NCBI GenBank assembly: GCA_965644295.1
Contig: CBFFRP010000424.1
Coordinates: 122,611 to 186,610, forward strand
Direction of reading: 5' to 3'
DNA: 64,000 nucleotides
Source of the DNA: Paraphysomonas bandaiensis
Lineage: Eukaryota > Chrysophyceae
In this document: positions 35,821 through 45,846 of the stretch, one piece after another
Position numbering within the stretch: the stretch's first letter is position 1
How the letters are laid out: the number at the start of each line of letters is the position of its first letter
Program-made: the position numbers and the translations under genes
Notes under the pieces: generated by a model
Told to the model about the DNA's origin: nothing
What the model saw: the letters and a program-made list of their open reading frames with translations, nothing else
Databases searched by the model: none

Positions 35821-36917
35821 ATACCACCGCATATGGGCTTAAGTAGTTGAGCTGTGATGGTATACCTGCTATGCAGTTTTTAGCTAATCAGATTGTTCAT
35901 GGCGGCTACGCACATTAAGCATTGAAATTTGTCTACTATTTACACTATAATTGATGTTGCTTTTGTGCGCGGTCAGTTACTCAGTTACCGTATCAGGATA
36001 ACCCAAAACTCAGAGTTAGAATATTTCAGTTCCCTTTCAGAAGGCAGTACATTTTTTCACTATTATACACTTAAGAATATGTTGAAAATATAAATTTATA
36101 CATATATAGTATATACTGTACTTACTGCACGAGGAGATTCTTAGACTAGGTTGGAAATGTTATAACCAGCTATCAGGTTATTCTATTCTACAAGCTCTCT
36201 ATTGTATATGCTGAATTTTGTACATACTATCTGTGCAACATAGATTGAATATTATTATTATTGCCATGACTCACACTAAGATATATGATATGTTATGACT
36301 ATGACAATTCATGCTTATCATTAATATTTACATAATCATTCAAAAGACAAAGACAGACATGATTATATATAATAATGATAATGATGATGGATGATATATA
36401 TATATATGTTCTTATTATATATATATATTGACTTTAACAAATTTGATGTTCAAATCTGTAATTGTGATGCGCTGGATTCGAATTTGTTGTCTTCTTCGAC
36501 TGATGTAAAGGAGGGGGGAGTATTAGGGGAAAGTTCAGAATTAAAAAATTCTGCAATTAGATTCAAAGTGGCTGGCTCTACACTAAAAAGAAGAAAGCAG
36601 CCGAGTATCGATGTACAACAATATAGATGCAAAGTCGAGAGTCTACTAAATACGAGTCAGTGAGAACAACCCTCAGGCTTATGCTTGGAGGGTTGGACCC
36701 TTCCATCGCTAATGCCAGTGAAGAACAAATCCGGAACATAGGCATTGCATTTGGATTGAATGAGACTGAAGCAGAGACCTTGGTGTCTCAGAAACACTTT
36801 TCACAATACCAAATACCATCCACATCATTTCACTTCAAGTACAAGTGCATCTTTATCAACTTATACCTTATACATGTCAAACCAAACAACAGACGCTAAT
36901 TAAGAAAAGGTACTATT
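35821..36917. other. Spacer with unassigned ORF fragments
   Basis: AT-rich. About 36150-36260 is repeated near 39162-39270. Two short overlapping ORFs at 36391-36663 and 36627-36899 (containing RRKQPSIDVQQYR and LMLGGLDPSIANASEEQ) look coding-like but match nothing I know and have no clear partners. They may be transposon remnants. Confidence 0.3.
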
Positions 36918-37996
36918 TTATATCCTAATCTTATGCCGTGCTCGACAGCACTTGTCCGGATGAGCCTTCATTAAATTATATCGTCTCCAGAATACCGGTG
37001 ACAGTAGTTCTCTGTACAGCTTACTGTCCGATCCTCCCTTGCACCTTTCAACCGCAAGTTCATGTACTGCATTTCGTACAGAGTCCGTGGGATGGTGTCC
37101 CACACTAAGCTTATTGAACCTACGATTGTTGTATAATCTAACAACACCTGTATGAAATTAACAGCAATTAAATACATCGAAGAATACACTACACATCAAT
37201 GACAAGTACCAGACAGAAAAATAACATTGCAAATTTACGCACCGTAGAAAGCAGATGGATAGAGACACTCTAACATTTCAAGGTACTCCTTCAGATGTTC
37301 AGTTAGTCCAAAAGACATATACTTGCCAAGCTCCGGGTTAATAGCCTTCCGTATTAGCTCTTCCTGATCGGAGGGGATGCCATCACTTCCGTTACTGGCC
37401 ATATAGCGCCATACTATGTTACTATCAAGTGCTTCCTTGAATATTGCTTGTTCCGCTAGGCAAGATATATTCGACATACAACTATCATTAAAATGCAATC
37501 GATGTGCTCTCCCGTGCTCAATTTCTCCTGCTGTAGATGACTGAAGTTCATGCAATGTCATATGAAAATGACTCTCCAAGCGTGACTCACACTCCCTCAC
37601 CACTTGCATAAACTCTATTCTGCCTCTAGCACTCATGCCTAGTAGGGCGGATTCGTTCCACTGGAAGTCATATATATGTCCTGACACTATCATCGCATGT
37701 CTCTTGCTATAAACACCACTCAAATAGTGATACAGCTCACTCCTCCTGCTCGAGTTACTGTATGAGCCCCAGAAGGACTTCGGAACATCAGTGTAGGCAT
37801 AACGCTGTCGAGAAGTAGCGATATTCCTCATCAATCCTTTGGTTGTGGTGCTGCCGCACTTGGGCACCCTGTTGTACACTATAACTGCAGGCTCAGAGGA
37901 CATGCGCACCGCTGAGCACCAGGACTCTTCATCTGATACAGGAGACCCGGGGAACAGCACAGCGATCACCAGAAGGCCGGTTAAGAGTGTCTGCAT
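36918..37996 (-). CDS. Uronyl/heparan 2-O-sulfotransferase-like protein
   Basis: Two exons on the minus strand, 37996-37243 and 37147-36918, join in frame to 327 aa. I chose the Met at 37996 because it starts directly before a hydrophobic anchor (LLTGLLVIAVLF); an in-frame Met lies upstream at 38074. The PAPS 5'-loop reads VIVYNRVPKCGSTTT, the exact style of the heparan 2-O-sulfotransferase family (VIVYNRVPKTASTS). 'GHIYDF' corresponds to the family GHVxxxDF. The 3'-phosphate motif is FMQVVRECESRLESHF, and 'FGLTEHLKEYLEMLECLYPSAFYG' matches the family's VGVTEELEDFIxLLE. It probably acts in the Golgi on uronic-acid residues of an acidic glycan. Typical Pro in the RDP/REP motif is replaced by Cys. 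A second sulfotransferase lies 2.8 kb away. Confidence 0.75.
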
Positions 37997-38280
37997 AGAG
38001 CATGGAGTGTATCTCTCTGTGCTGTGCTGTGCTGCCCATATCCGTATCGGCATCCTTTGTATATTTTTGTTCAAAGATGCCTCTAATACTGAGACAACAA
38101 TTATATGTATTCTAGCCGTAGTTGTATTACAGTAATATGGAAGATTTATGATTCAATTTGTTTCCGAAAAATAAGATGCTGACTGCCGATCTCAGCAACA
38201 GTACCGTCCCGTGTGGTGGTACTGTATACCGGATACTGTACTATGGTATACGCACATACTACACGACTCTTGGCTGTATG
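37997..38280. other. Spacer
   Basis: No gene seen. Contains GTACTGTAT/ATACAG-type palindromic sequence at 38200-38250. Confidence 0.35.
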
Positions 38281-38399
38281 ATACAGCACATTCTCGATAT
38301 ATCGCGGTATGTATATCGCGATACCCTTTTATATCGCGGATTTTGGTCCAGGACACTTCATCACACATAACTCTAATGGAAAACTGAGGCCATTTTCTG

Positions 38400-38600
38400 T
38401 TACAAGGGTAAGCATCTTTTTGGTAAGCATTCCTTACCAAAATACGCCGAAAATCAATTTCTGTTTACCCTGGTAAGCATTTTCGGGGTAAGTTTTTGAA
38501 AATGCTTACCAAAATGCTTACCCTGGAGAGAGAGTGGGGGGGTAAAATTTGGAATCCTTACCAGGTAGATTTTTTGTCGGGGTAAGGATTTTGGGGAGCA
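38400..38600. repeat. Clustered inverted GGTAAGCATTTT motifs
   Basis: At least six copies of GGTAAGCATTTT or its complement AAAATGCTTACC lie within 200 bp in both orientations, forming potential hairpins. Two are next to CCCTGG. They may be ends of a smaller nested element. Confidence 0.6.
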
Positions 38601-39418
38601 TAAAAACCTCTAGATGAACATATATCCATAGTATATTAATCACATTTATTGATAACATGAGTGATAGTGAGTCAATATAAGATCCTGTCGACGACACTCT
38701 CGTTGAATGCGAACCTGAGGATGAAATGTAATGATGCGCAAGAGTCTTTTTCTCTCATCGAAGGACGTCTGCTAATAAGAAGGATATATGTCTCATGATA
38801 TTCAATGTCGCGTGCTGCAAGAACTTCGAATACCTGTTATTGAGAAATTTCTTCGTTACATACCCTCAATAACAGGAGGCTCATGAGGCCATTCTGGAGT
38901 CATTCCCTGAGAATGCATGGAGTTCACAAATAGCAACACTTGGACACCTGATTGAAACTTGGGCAATTGAAAGCTGAATTGAAGCAGTGAGTATAAGTTT
39001 ACCTTCTGTTGTTAAGTTAATACTTCTCATATAATGTCAAACTGTGATACAGAGGATGAGTATGAGAAAACTTTTAATTGGTTAAGCAGTAGGGTTTCAT
39101 TATCAAGTGACATTATAAGACAAGTACTAATAATTCAATTTACGGAAACCTTAATGCGTGTAAGAACCAGCTATCAGGTTATTTTATGCTAATATGAGCT
39201 CTCTATTGTATATGCTTAAGTTTGTACATACCATCTGTACAACATAGGTTAAATATTGCTATGTTCTATATTGTTATTCATAATTTTCACTCTATCGTGT
39301 TCATTACTAACACTCTAATAATCACAACATTGTTTTACTATTATAAAGATCAACTCTTTATTATAATGAAACATAATGAAGAACAAATAAGAGCAGTATC
39401 ACTGCACTTTAGCAGTCA

Positions 39419-39742
39419 ATGTCTTTAGAGGACGAAGGCGATGACGAGGATGATTGTATTAACACCAATGGAAATGATAGTGCTATTACTGCTGTGCAAG
39501 CCGACAATGCTGTTTTAATGTTACTTGATTATGCTACCCAGGAGGGGCATTCAACAGCGCATATTGAGCTCCTCAGAAAAGTGCAGAATAATATTCATAC
39601 AGAAAGGCACAAGAATCATTCTAAGGTACAAACTTCTCTGCATCAGTTTTTTCAGCACGTACTAAAGGTTCTGAAGTCCATGAAATTTAATAATTTTATC
39701 TTATTGTTAGCTAGGAATGTAGTAAGTGTGTTAAGAAATTGA
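39419..39742 (+). pseudogene. Pogo/Tigger-like transposase C-terminal remnant
   Basis: A 107-codon frame with an acidic start (DEGDDEDD), a helical middle (AVLMLLDYATQEGHSTAHIELLRKVQNNI) and VQTSLHQFF. This order (acidic linker, helix, QTxLxxFF) is characteristic of pogo-type DDE transposase C-termini. The catalytic domain is missing. Confidence 0.4.
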
Positions 39743-40004
39743 ATACCATAAATTCCATAAATAATGATATATTAGTAACTTATTTCACAAATTCTTTGCA
39801 TGTGCCATTCAGTACAAGGAGTACTATGCTATACAGACACGACATTGTGGATATATTGCACAGTCTTAAGCTCCTTAAACTTGCTCTCTACGACTTTGCG
39901 GAATACAGTGCTGTATTTTACTATTAAATTGTATATCGCGATATTGCGATATATCGCGATTTCCTCTCCAGGACACTTTCCGCGATATATCGAGAATGCG
40001 CTGT

Positions 40005-41157
40005 ACACATATCGTAGTACTGTATTACACCTACGAGCCATATGGACACGGTACGCTCCTCTCGCTACTTCTAGACTTCATCCTTCGCTCCTCAGTCACC
40101 ATCTTCTTCTTCTTCTTCTTCTCACTTGCCTCTGAGTACTCAGGCATATATGGGTGGGAAGCACGTGTCGTAAGTTGTGTCACTGATGGTTATACGACGA
40201 TTGTGGAAGTCATCCAAAGGTGCTTGTGCCCCTGCATATCCTCATATGTATCGTATGCACGGTGTGTCGGAGATATGCAGGGGATAGAGAGCACGGCAGA
40301 ACAGAGCAGTAAAGAGAGTGTCAAGAATGATCATGCAAGTGAAGGCGACGCCATGGTCATCCGTGTAACGGTCAGGAGTGTCCTGTCGCCATATCAACAG
40401 ACCAGATGGCTCTCTGTCATACTGTGTATGTCGTCATGGATAACTGTCGCTGGGCTTTACTAGCCTGGTGTCTATCTTCCTTTTGGTTAAGAGTTCCTTA
40501 CCGTGTTGTCAGTGACAAGGAGCACCGTTGATTCCTGAGAGGGCTGTCGCCGAAGTTCTTTGTTCGAACTAATATTGATTAGATTGAATTAGTGTGGAGT
40601 GTGGAGCATGAAAATCAATGATGCGTTAGTAGTTACTGTACCCAATAGTTGCTCTTTTGGCAGTACGAGCACGACCTATTGATGGCAAATACACTATCGT
40701 ATATTGCTATAAGTCATGATCTGGTATGGTACAAAACATCTCTCTTATGTGAAACAGGTCAATAAGACCTACCCTGATATTAAAATAAAAGATGTGGTAC
40801 TTACTGGATTACCTACAATCCAGTTGTTATACAATTAACTAATAAACTTTTTAACATAGATTTAAATGTTTCCAGTTTCACTTTAATACATCCAAGGCAG
40901 ACGAAACATGTAATTTTACTATATATTTTTGGATAACTAAGGTACAATATAATGTTTTCGTTACGATACTTTATATTCTCCAAAGTTAAGTCACTGTGAT
41001 GTATCTAGTACCTTCTGAAGGTTATATTCATATTAAACACTATTCGTCTCTTAACGAGAGAACATAGAATAACAACACTACACAATTGCTAACAAGGGTA
41101 TAAAGAATTAATGATACAATGATACTTCAGGATATTTGGTATGGCGGGATCTATTTT
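40005..41157. other. Gene-poor region
   Basis: An ORF at 39996-40463 is interrupted in sense by low complexity (poly-Phe from CTT repeats) and matches nothing known. Otherwise AT-rich. Confidence 0.3.
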
Positions 41158-41160
41158 TCG

Positions 41161-42374
41161 ACCTAGTCAGTTTAGTGGAATTTCCTAGTCACACCAAAAT
41201 TGGTGTAAAAAACTAGTCAAAAGGTAGAAAAACCTAGTCATTAAATAATTAGATTTTTATCATTACAATGACTAGATTGAGTAGGTGGAAGTGGGTATTC
41301 ACCTAGTCAAACAGGGGAGCATACTGTAGCCAAAATTCAAATGATATATGCCTCACACTTCGTCGTCACAGTCGAATGAAAATTTGGCTGTTTCTTTGGC
41401 GGCGTAAAAATGGGGATATTCGTCAATCACCACCGTCATCGAAATCGAAGTTAACAAATACGGCCGCTTTTCCAGAGAACTTGAAGGATCTGTCGATGTG
41501 TCCCCGGAGTTCTGTCGTTAACCAACACGTCTTACTCTGAGGACTAAATAGATATATATATACTAAATTGCGGAAGTGGTTGCACCTTGGTGCTTGCGGC
41601 GACGCTCAAGCAGCTTCTGTAGCGCTGAATAGTAGGATAATAGAATTTGTGCTGACTAGTTAAGGGTAGAGGTCTAACTAGTAGATCTAGCATTCAACTA
41701 GCCACTATATTGGAACGAGTTTTTAACGCCTATTGCTAAATAAAAAGACCTTCAATATACTAAATTGCATAAAGTGTCTTTTATAATAAGCCACTTATAT
41801 TTCGGAGCAAGTATCTTGTACAGTCAGAATGTTTCAGCTTTGATGCATCAAGTAAACTGCAAATCCTTTGGTTTCCGAACCAGTTGTTTTCAATGTGTAG
41901 AGTGGTGTGTAAGAGGTTGTAGCGTGTTGTAGTCATACTTGTGCCTTATAATTCATAGTTAAATAAGTGATGCTGATAGACCCCCAGAGAGTAAGATTTC
42001 ATCGATGTTTTCAAAGGTATCTGAAGAAAATGCATGAAGATTGTGTTGAGAGAAAGAATGGTCTACCAGCCTAGTTCAGCATTGGAGAGATCGATGGAGT
42101 TCTTCCTATGCTGCTATATACCGCTCTTTAGCTTTGTTTTGACCTGATGTATGTTGCATTGGTTCTACTTCACCTGCTATGACCTTATGCTTCTGTAATG
42201 CGTAGCTATATGCCTGTAATGTCAAGCTATAGGCCTGTAATGCGTAGCTATATGCGAGTACAATTCATGACTAGGTTTAATACTATAATTGACTAGGCTG
42301 AGTCATTTATTGCTTTGACTAGGTTTTTACACCGAAAATAGTATGACTAGGAAATTCAATCACATTGACTAGGT
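41161..42374. mobile_element. Terminal-inverted-repeat element with repeated CCTAGTCA motif, 1.2 kb
   Basis: About 110 bp at 41161-41270 is imperfectly inverted at 42374-42265. Both ends begin ACCTAGTCA and share AATTTCCTAGTCA and GGTGTAAAAA blocks. The octamer CCTAGTCA recurs about four or five times in each terminal region, always pointing inward. No transposase ORF is present, so the element is non-autonomous. It carries R1 copy D as a nested insertion at 41572-41754. A ~22-bp unit (GTAATGCGTAGCTATATGCC-like) is repeated three times near 42196-42257. No target duplication could be fixed. Confidence 0.75.
41572..41754 (+). repeat. R1 copy D, short form with 14-bp target duplication
   Basis: 183 bp starting exactly at GGAAGTGG and ending ...CTTCA. 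It is flanked by ATATACTAAATTGC at 41558-41571 and 41755-41768. It lacks the 5' region of copy B. Copy E starts at the same base, so the short form may be a distinct subfamily rather than a random truncation. Confidence 0.9.
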
Positions 42375-42844
42375 TCAATAATAATATATCTCTGGCATGG
42401 CCACACGCCTTATATAATCACTACTTTTTTGTGCGTTGCATTAGCATAATTATTTTTCATATGATGGTCTTAACTCGTAACAGCTAAGTGAATTATTAGT
42501 TAGATGAGGACAAACGCAGTATCCAGTATCCAGTCATGGCTGCACCAAAGAAGAGTGTATGTTGCCTTTGAGGCTTTCGCATACGACAAATGGTTTCAGG
42601 TGTGGGGTGTGGTTACTGCATATTGAAGGAGCTAGATGTCGAAAAACGGGTGGTGGGCGATTTGGTGTATTCATTTCAATATATTACAATTGATTAGATG
42701 CTAGTGCATCACTTACCTACTACTTAGCTTTTTGTTACTTAAACATACAACGCTATTAGAACGATATCATTAAGAATCATAGTTATTTTAAGATAAAATT
42801 CAATTGTAATAAAAGAAAAACAGTATTATAAATTCGACACTCTG
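42375..42844. other. Spacer
   Basis: No supported feature; AT-rich sequence before the 3' end of the 852-aa gene. Confidence 0.35.
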
Positions 42845-45403
42845 TTAGTTAATACCGATGAGGGGATGATCCTGTAAAAGAAACTTCAGTGCGATGTTCC
42901 CGCGCGGGTCGTCGGGAATATACGAACTCAACCATGCATTAAGTCGCTCAGGAATTTCAAACCACTGTAGCGGTGGTCGATAACACAGTTGCAGATCAGT
43001 AGTGCAAGTAGCAGTGCTGACGCCACATTTGGTCAAATGATTTTTCCATAGTGAATCAAGTACTTCCACAGAACCACTTGTGAAATCGTATTGTACTTGC
43101 TTTTCAGAACAAAGAGCTCCCCACGTCTGCGCTGCCTCTTGAATTGATGTATCCTCCATAAAGGAACTACACATGCTCTGTACCCACATCTTATTATCCT
43201 CTGCGTCCATCTCCTCCAGCCACTTCTGCAGCAGAGGATTTTCTACGTCCATTCTATTCAATATAAACTGGATACACTGTACACATGCAAGGACGGATTC
43301 ATCTCTGGTTTCTCCCATCATTTGCAAAAATACTTCCGATAGTTGATTTTTTCCCCGAAGTAAGCGTGCATTGTTAGCAACTTCCACGCAGTGCACTAGA
43401 AATCTCTGCTCACAGAAAGGATTCAACCTAGCAGGCAGTGACAATATATCTATATTATCCGTGTTGTACAATTTATTCATTTCACTAATTAAATCATTCA
43501 GAAGCTTATTATTGTCCACTTCTAAATCACTGTTCAGAAACAATCTGATAGAGCACATCAAGGCAACATTGACCACATCATGGTACCTCAGCGCCGAGTT
43601 ACGTGCATTCCCCACAAATTCAGAGGCATACGGAAGATATGCGGAGGGGCGGACATCTTTGTTTTTGTACTGGACCCTAGACACAGTGTCGAGCGGTAGG
43701 TCACAGATGTGCATCAGATAGTGTTTGCCAGATATGGCCCCTTTCGGAATCATCGGCATCGCATTGAGGGCATCTTCAAAAGACAATACATTAAGCTCCA
43801 CACTTCGAAGGAGGACATAGTTGCCGACCAATGACGCCAAATCATAGGAAGGCTCTTTGCCCAGCACTAACACAACTACAAAACATAGGAATTCGACTGC
43901 ATCATCTGCCCAGAGATGACGACAGTTTCCCAAATTTCCTGCCCTGTATATTTGCAACAACGCTGCAGCCATTTCGGAGTCTTTTTTATTGTAAGTAGAG
44001 CGGATGGTTTCCCACCTCGTCACCACACTATCGTCACCAGTAACCAGTGGAAAGTATACTAAATCTGGACGAATATAATCAGCACCGTTACTAACAGGAA
44101 TCAGACATTCTGGACACTGAACACGTCGGGTAATAGTACATTGCATGGTGACATCGAAATTCTCAACAATGGATACATCTAGTGCAGGAAACCTCCACGC
44201 AATTACCTTTTGCAATGATGATCCAATTTTATATTTTACAGTCGAGAAACATAAAAAGCGTAATATTTCTTCCTTGTTTTCGTCGAACAAAATCATCAGT
44301 TCAGAATAACGACTATCCTCTGATGCCATAGCATACTTCTTCTTTGCTTCCGCCTTCATCAAAGCTTCTTCCAATTTAGGAATAGTCAGTAATTTTTCTT
44401 CTAGCCCATTACATTTGTCTAACCCAGAATTCAATCTTTCAATAGCGACATCGAAGAACCGGGCAATGACAGAGCTTTCAGAGGTAGAATATGCATGAGG
44501 CACACTTAAAATTTTCCTTTCTAGTAAAAAGGAGAGTATATCGTGATGGTCATACTTGGTCTCCATGGCAGCCCGACGAAGAGCTGTCTTTGCCTCAACT
44601 GACAAGTTTTCAGTACTTTCCTCAAGAACTTTCATCATTTCCTTATGAAGATAAAAAGTTCCCTGAGCTAATAGAAAACATTGGTTCGCATCTTCTTTAA
44701 AATCAATAGGCGCAGCAGAGTTGGAAACTGATGGTGGTTTCGCGATAAGTAGTTTGTACTTATTTCCCTGAAGCATTTCGTCCTGAAAACTTCTATGGAA
44801 GTGTAAAGTTTCGGCGTCACACACCGTAATCATTTTATTGTTATGACGCAAATACAAACAAACTAGAATTAGAGTTGCATTCTCAGGTGATATTTTTCCA
44901 TTGGTCATTTCCGCTAGTGTACAAGGGTTAAGGAATCGCGATTGAGTGAGCCGAAGAGCCCAATTATCAGGAAGCTGCTGCGTCTTTCCAATCTCATCTT
45001 TGATTCGTTTCGTTATGTAAGTCATAATACCGACATTAGCACTCAGAAGACTACACGCATTATCAACTATAACCTCATCTGGAAGATCATCATACGGTCC
45101 AGAGGGACCAGGGAGGGCACTATCTCTCAAGAGGCAACCCTCCTGAAACATAACACTGAACACCTTAGCAATATCCGCCCTATGGCTATGGTACTTGAAC
45201 TCCTCGACTAGAGGATGAGACGCATCGCCTTCAAAGGCTTTAGATATCGCCCTGTAGAGGGACTGGGAGTCATCACTCATACAGTTCATCCTTCCCATCG
45301 TCTCCCAATAGACAGACTGCAGCTCATCAGACCTCTGAATATATACATTCCTCGCTATGTCGTTCATAAAGTCAGTGCCATCCATGTGTAGGGGCGTATG
45401 CAT
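42845..45403 (-). CDS. 852-aa single-exon protein, unknown; OTU-like N-terminus with altered nucleophile
   Basis: A single open frame of 852 codons, remarkable where most other genes have many short exons. Start: Met at 45403; an in-frame Met seven codons on is also possible. N-terminal residues ~42-57 read SDDSQSLYRAISKAF, resembling the OTU protease motif DGNCLFRAIS but with Ser in the Cys position. Residues ~140-200 hold 'NWALRLTQSRFLNPCTLAEM' and hydrophobic strands compatible with an OTU fold. A Cys cluster 'TRRVQCPECLIPVSNG' lies near residue 425. The C-terminal half is helical with many Leu/Cys/Trp and no clear domain. There is no signal peptide. It may be a retrogene or a transferred gene. 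The OTU reading is tentative. Confidence 0.6.
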   Translation of the reverse strand: MHTPLHMDGTDFMNDIARNVYIQRSDELQSVYWETMGRMNCMSDDSQSLYRAISKAFEGDASHPLVEEFKYHSHRADIAKVFSVMFQEGCLLRDSALPGPSGPYDDLPDEVIVDNACSLLSANVGIMTYITKRIKDEIGKTQQLPDNWALRLTQSRFLNPCTLAEMTNGKISPENATLILVCLYLRHNNKMITVCDAETLHFHRSFQDEMLQGNKYKLLIAKPPSVSNSAAPIDFKEDANQCFLLAQGTFYLHKEMMKVLEESTENLSVEAKTALRRAAMETKYDHHDILSFLLERKILSVPHAYSTSESSVIARFFDVAIERLNSGLDKCNGLEEKLLTIPKLEEALMKAEAKKKYAMASEDSRYSELMILFDENKEEILRFLCFSTVKYKIGSSLQKVIAWRFPALDVSIVENFDVTMQCTITRRVQCPECLIPVSNGADYIRPDLVYFPLVTGDDSVVTRWETIRSTYNKKDSEMAAALLQIYRAGNLGNCRHLWADDAVEFLCFVVVLVLGKEPSYDLASLVGNYVLLRSVELNVLSFEDALNAMPMIPKGAISGKHYLMHICDLPLDTVSRVQYKNKDVRPSAYLPYASEFVGNARNSALRYHDVVNVALMCSIRLFLNSDLEVDNNKLLNDLISEMNKLYNTDNIDILSLPARLNPFCEQRFLVHCVEVANNARLLRGKNQLSEVFLQMMGETRDESVLACVQCIQFILNRMDVENPLLQKWLEEMDAEDNKMWVQSMCSSFMEDTSIQEAAQTWGALCSEKQVQYDFTSGSVEVLDSLWKNHLTKCGVSTATCTTDLQLCYRPPLQWFEIPERLNAWLSSYIPDDPRGNIALKFLLQDHPLIGIN

Positions 45404-45846
45404 GTATCACAAGCACAGAGAGATGTGGAACAATGAAGTGAAGTGAAGAGAGTACGTACAGGTCGGATTATAAGAGCTGGAAGAGGAGTAGCAGAAGAGC
45501 CACTTCTCCCTCAAATAGAAGTATCTGTGCGTATCGTGTGCGTACATCTGCACAGTGCAGAGCAGGATCTTACGGCTGCACTGGGTAATAGATATGTCGT
45601 ATACAGAGCAGTATACAGCAGTATCACTGGTATTCTGGTATTTTCTTGGAACTGGAGGTGTGGTGTATACGGTATACGGTGAGTATATACATATACAGAG
45701 TACACATCACCCCAGCATATGTACACACACAGCGGTGTAGTGTGTATACTGCCTGGAGCGAAGAGGATACACCAGACTCACATCCCCACAGTGTACATAC
45801 ATGTATATAGAGAGACATCAGCACAGTCCATAGCAACATAAACACA

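Larger units (their letters stand above)
38286..40004. mobile_element. Element bounded by CGCGATATATCG inverted repeats, with transposase remnants
   Basis: CATTCTCGATATATCGCGG at about 38290-38308 is exactly the reverse complement of 39981-39999. The match extends outward to about 25 bp with one mismatch. Subterminal sequence at both ends carries further TATCGCGATA motifs and a shared CCAGGACACTT. Inside are broken transposase-like pieces: an acidic hAT-type tail at about 39045-39090, and an ORF at 39419-39742 whose end (VQTSLHQFFQ) resembles pogo/Tigger C-termini. No intact transposase and no clear target duplication were found. The boundaries may belong to one compound element. Confidence 0.55.

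Noticed and set aside
39996-40463. 155-aa plus-strand ORF as a gene
   Set aside because: Starts inside an inverted-repeat end, contains a poly-Phe tract from CTT repeats, and shows no family motif.
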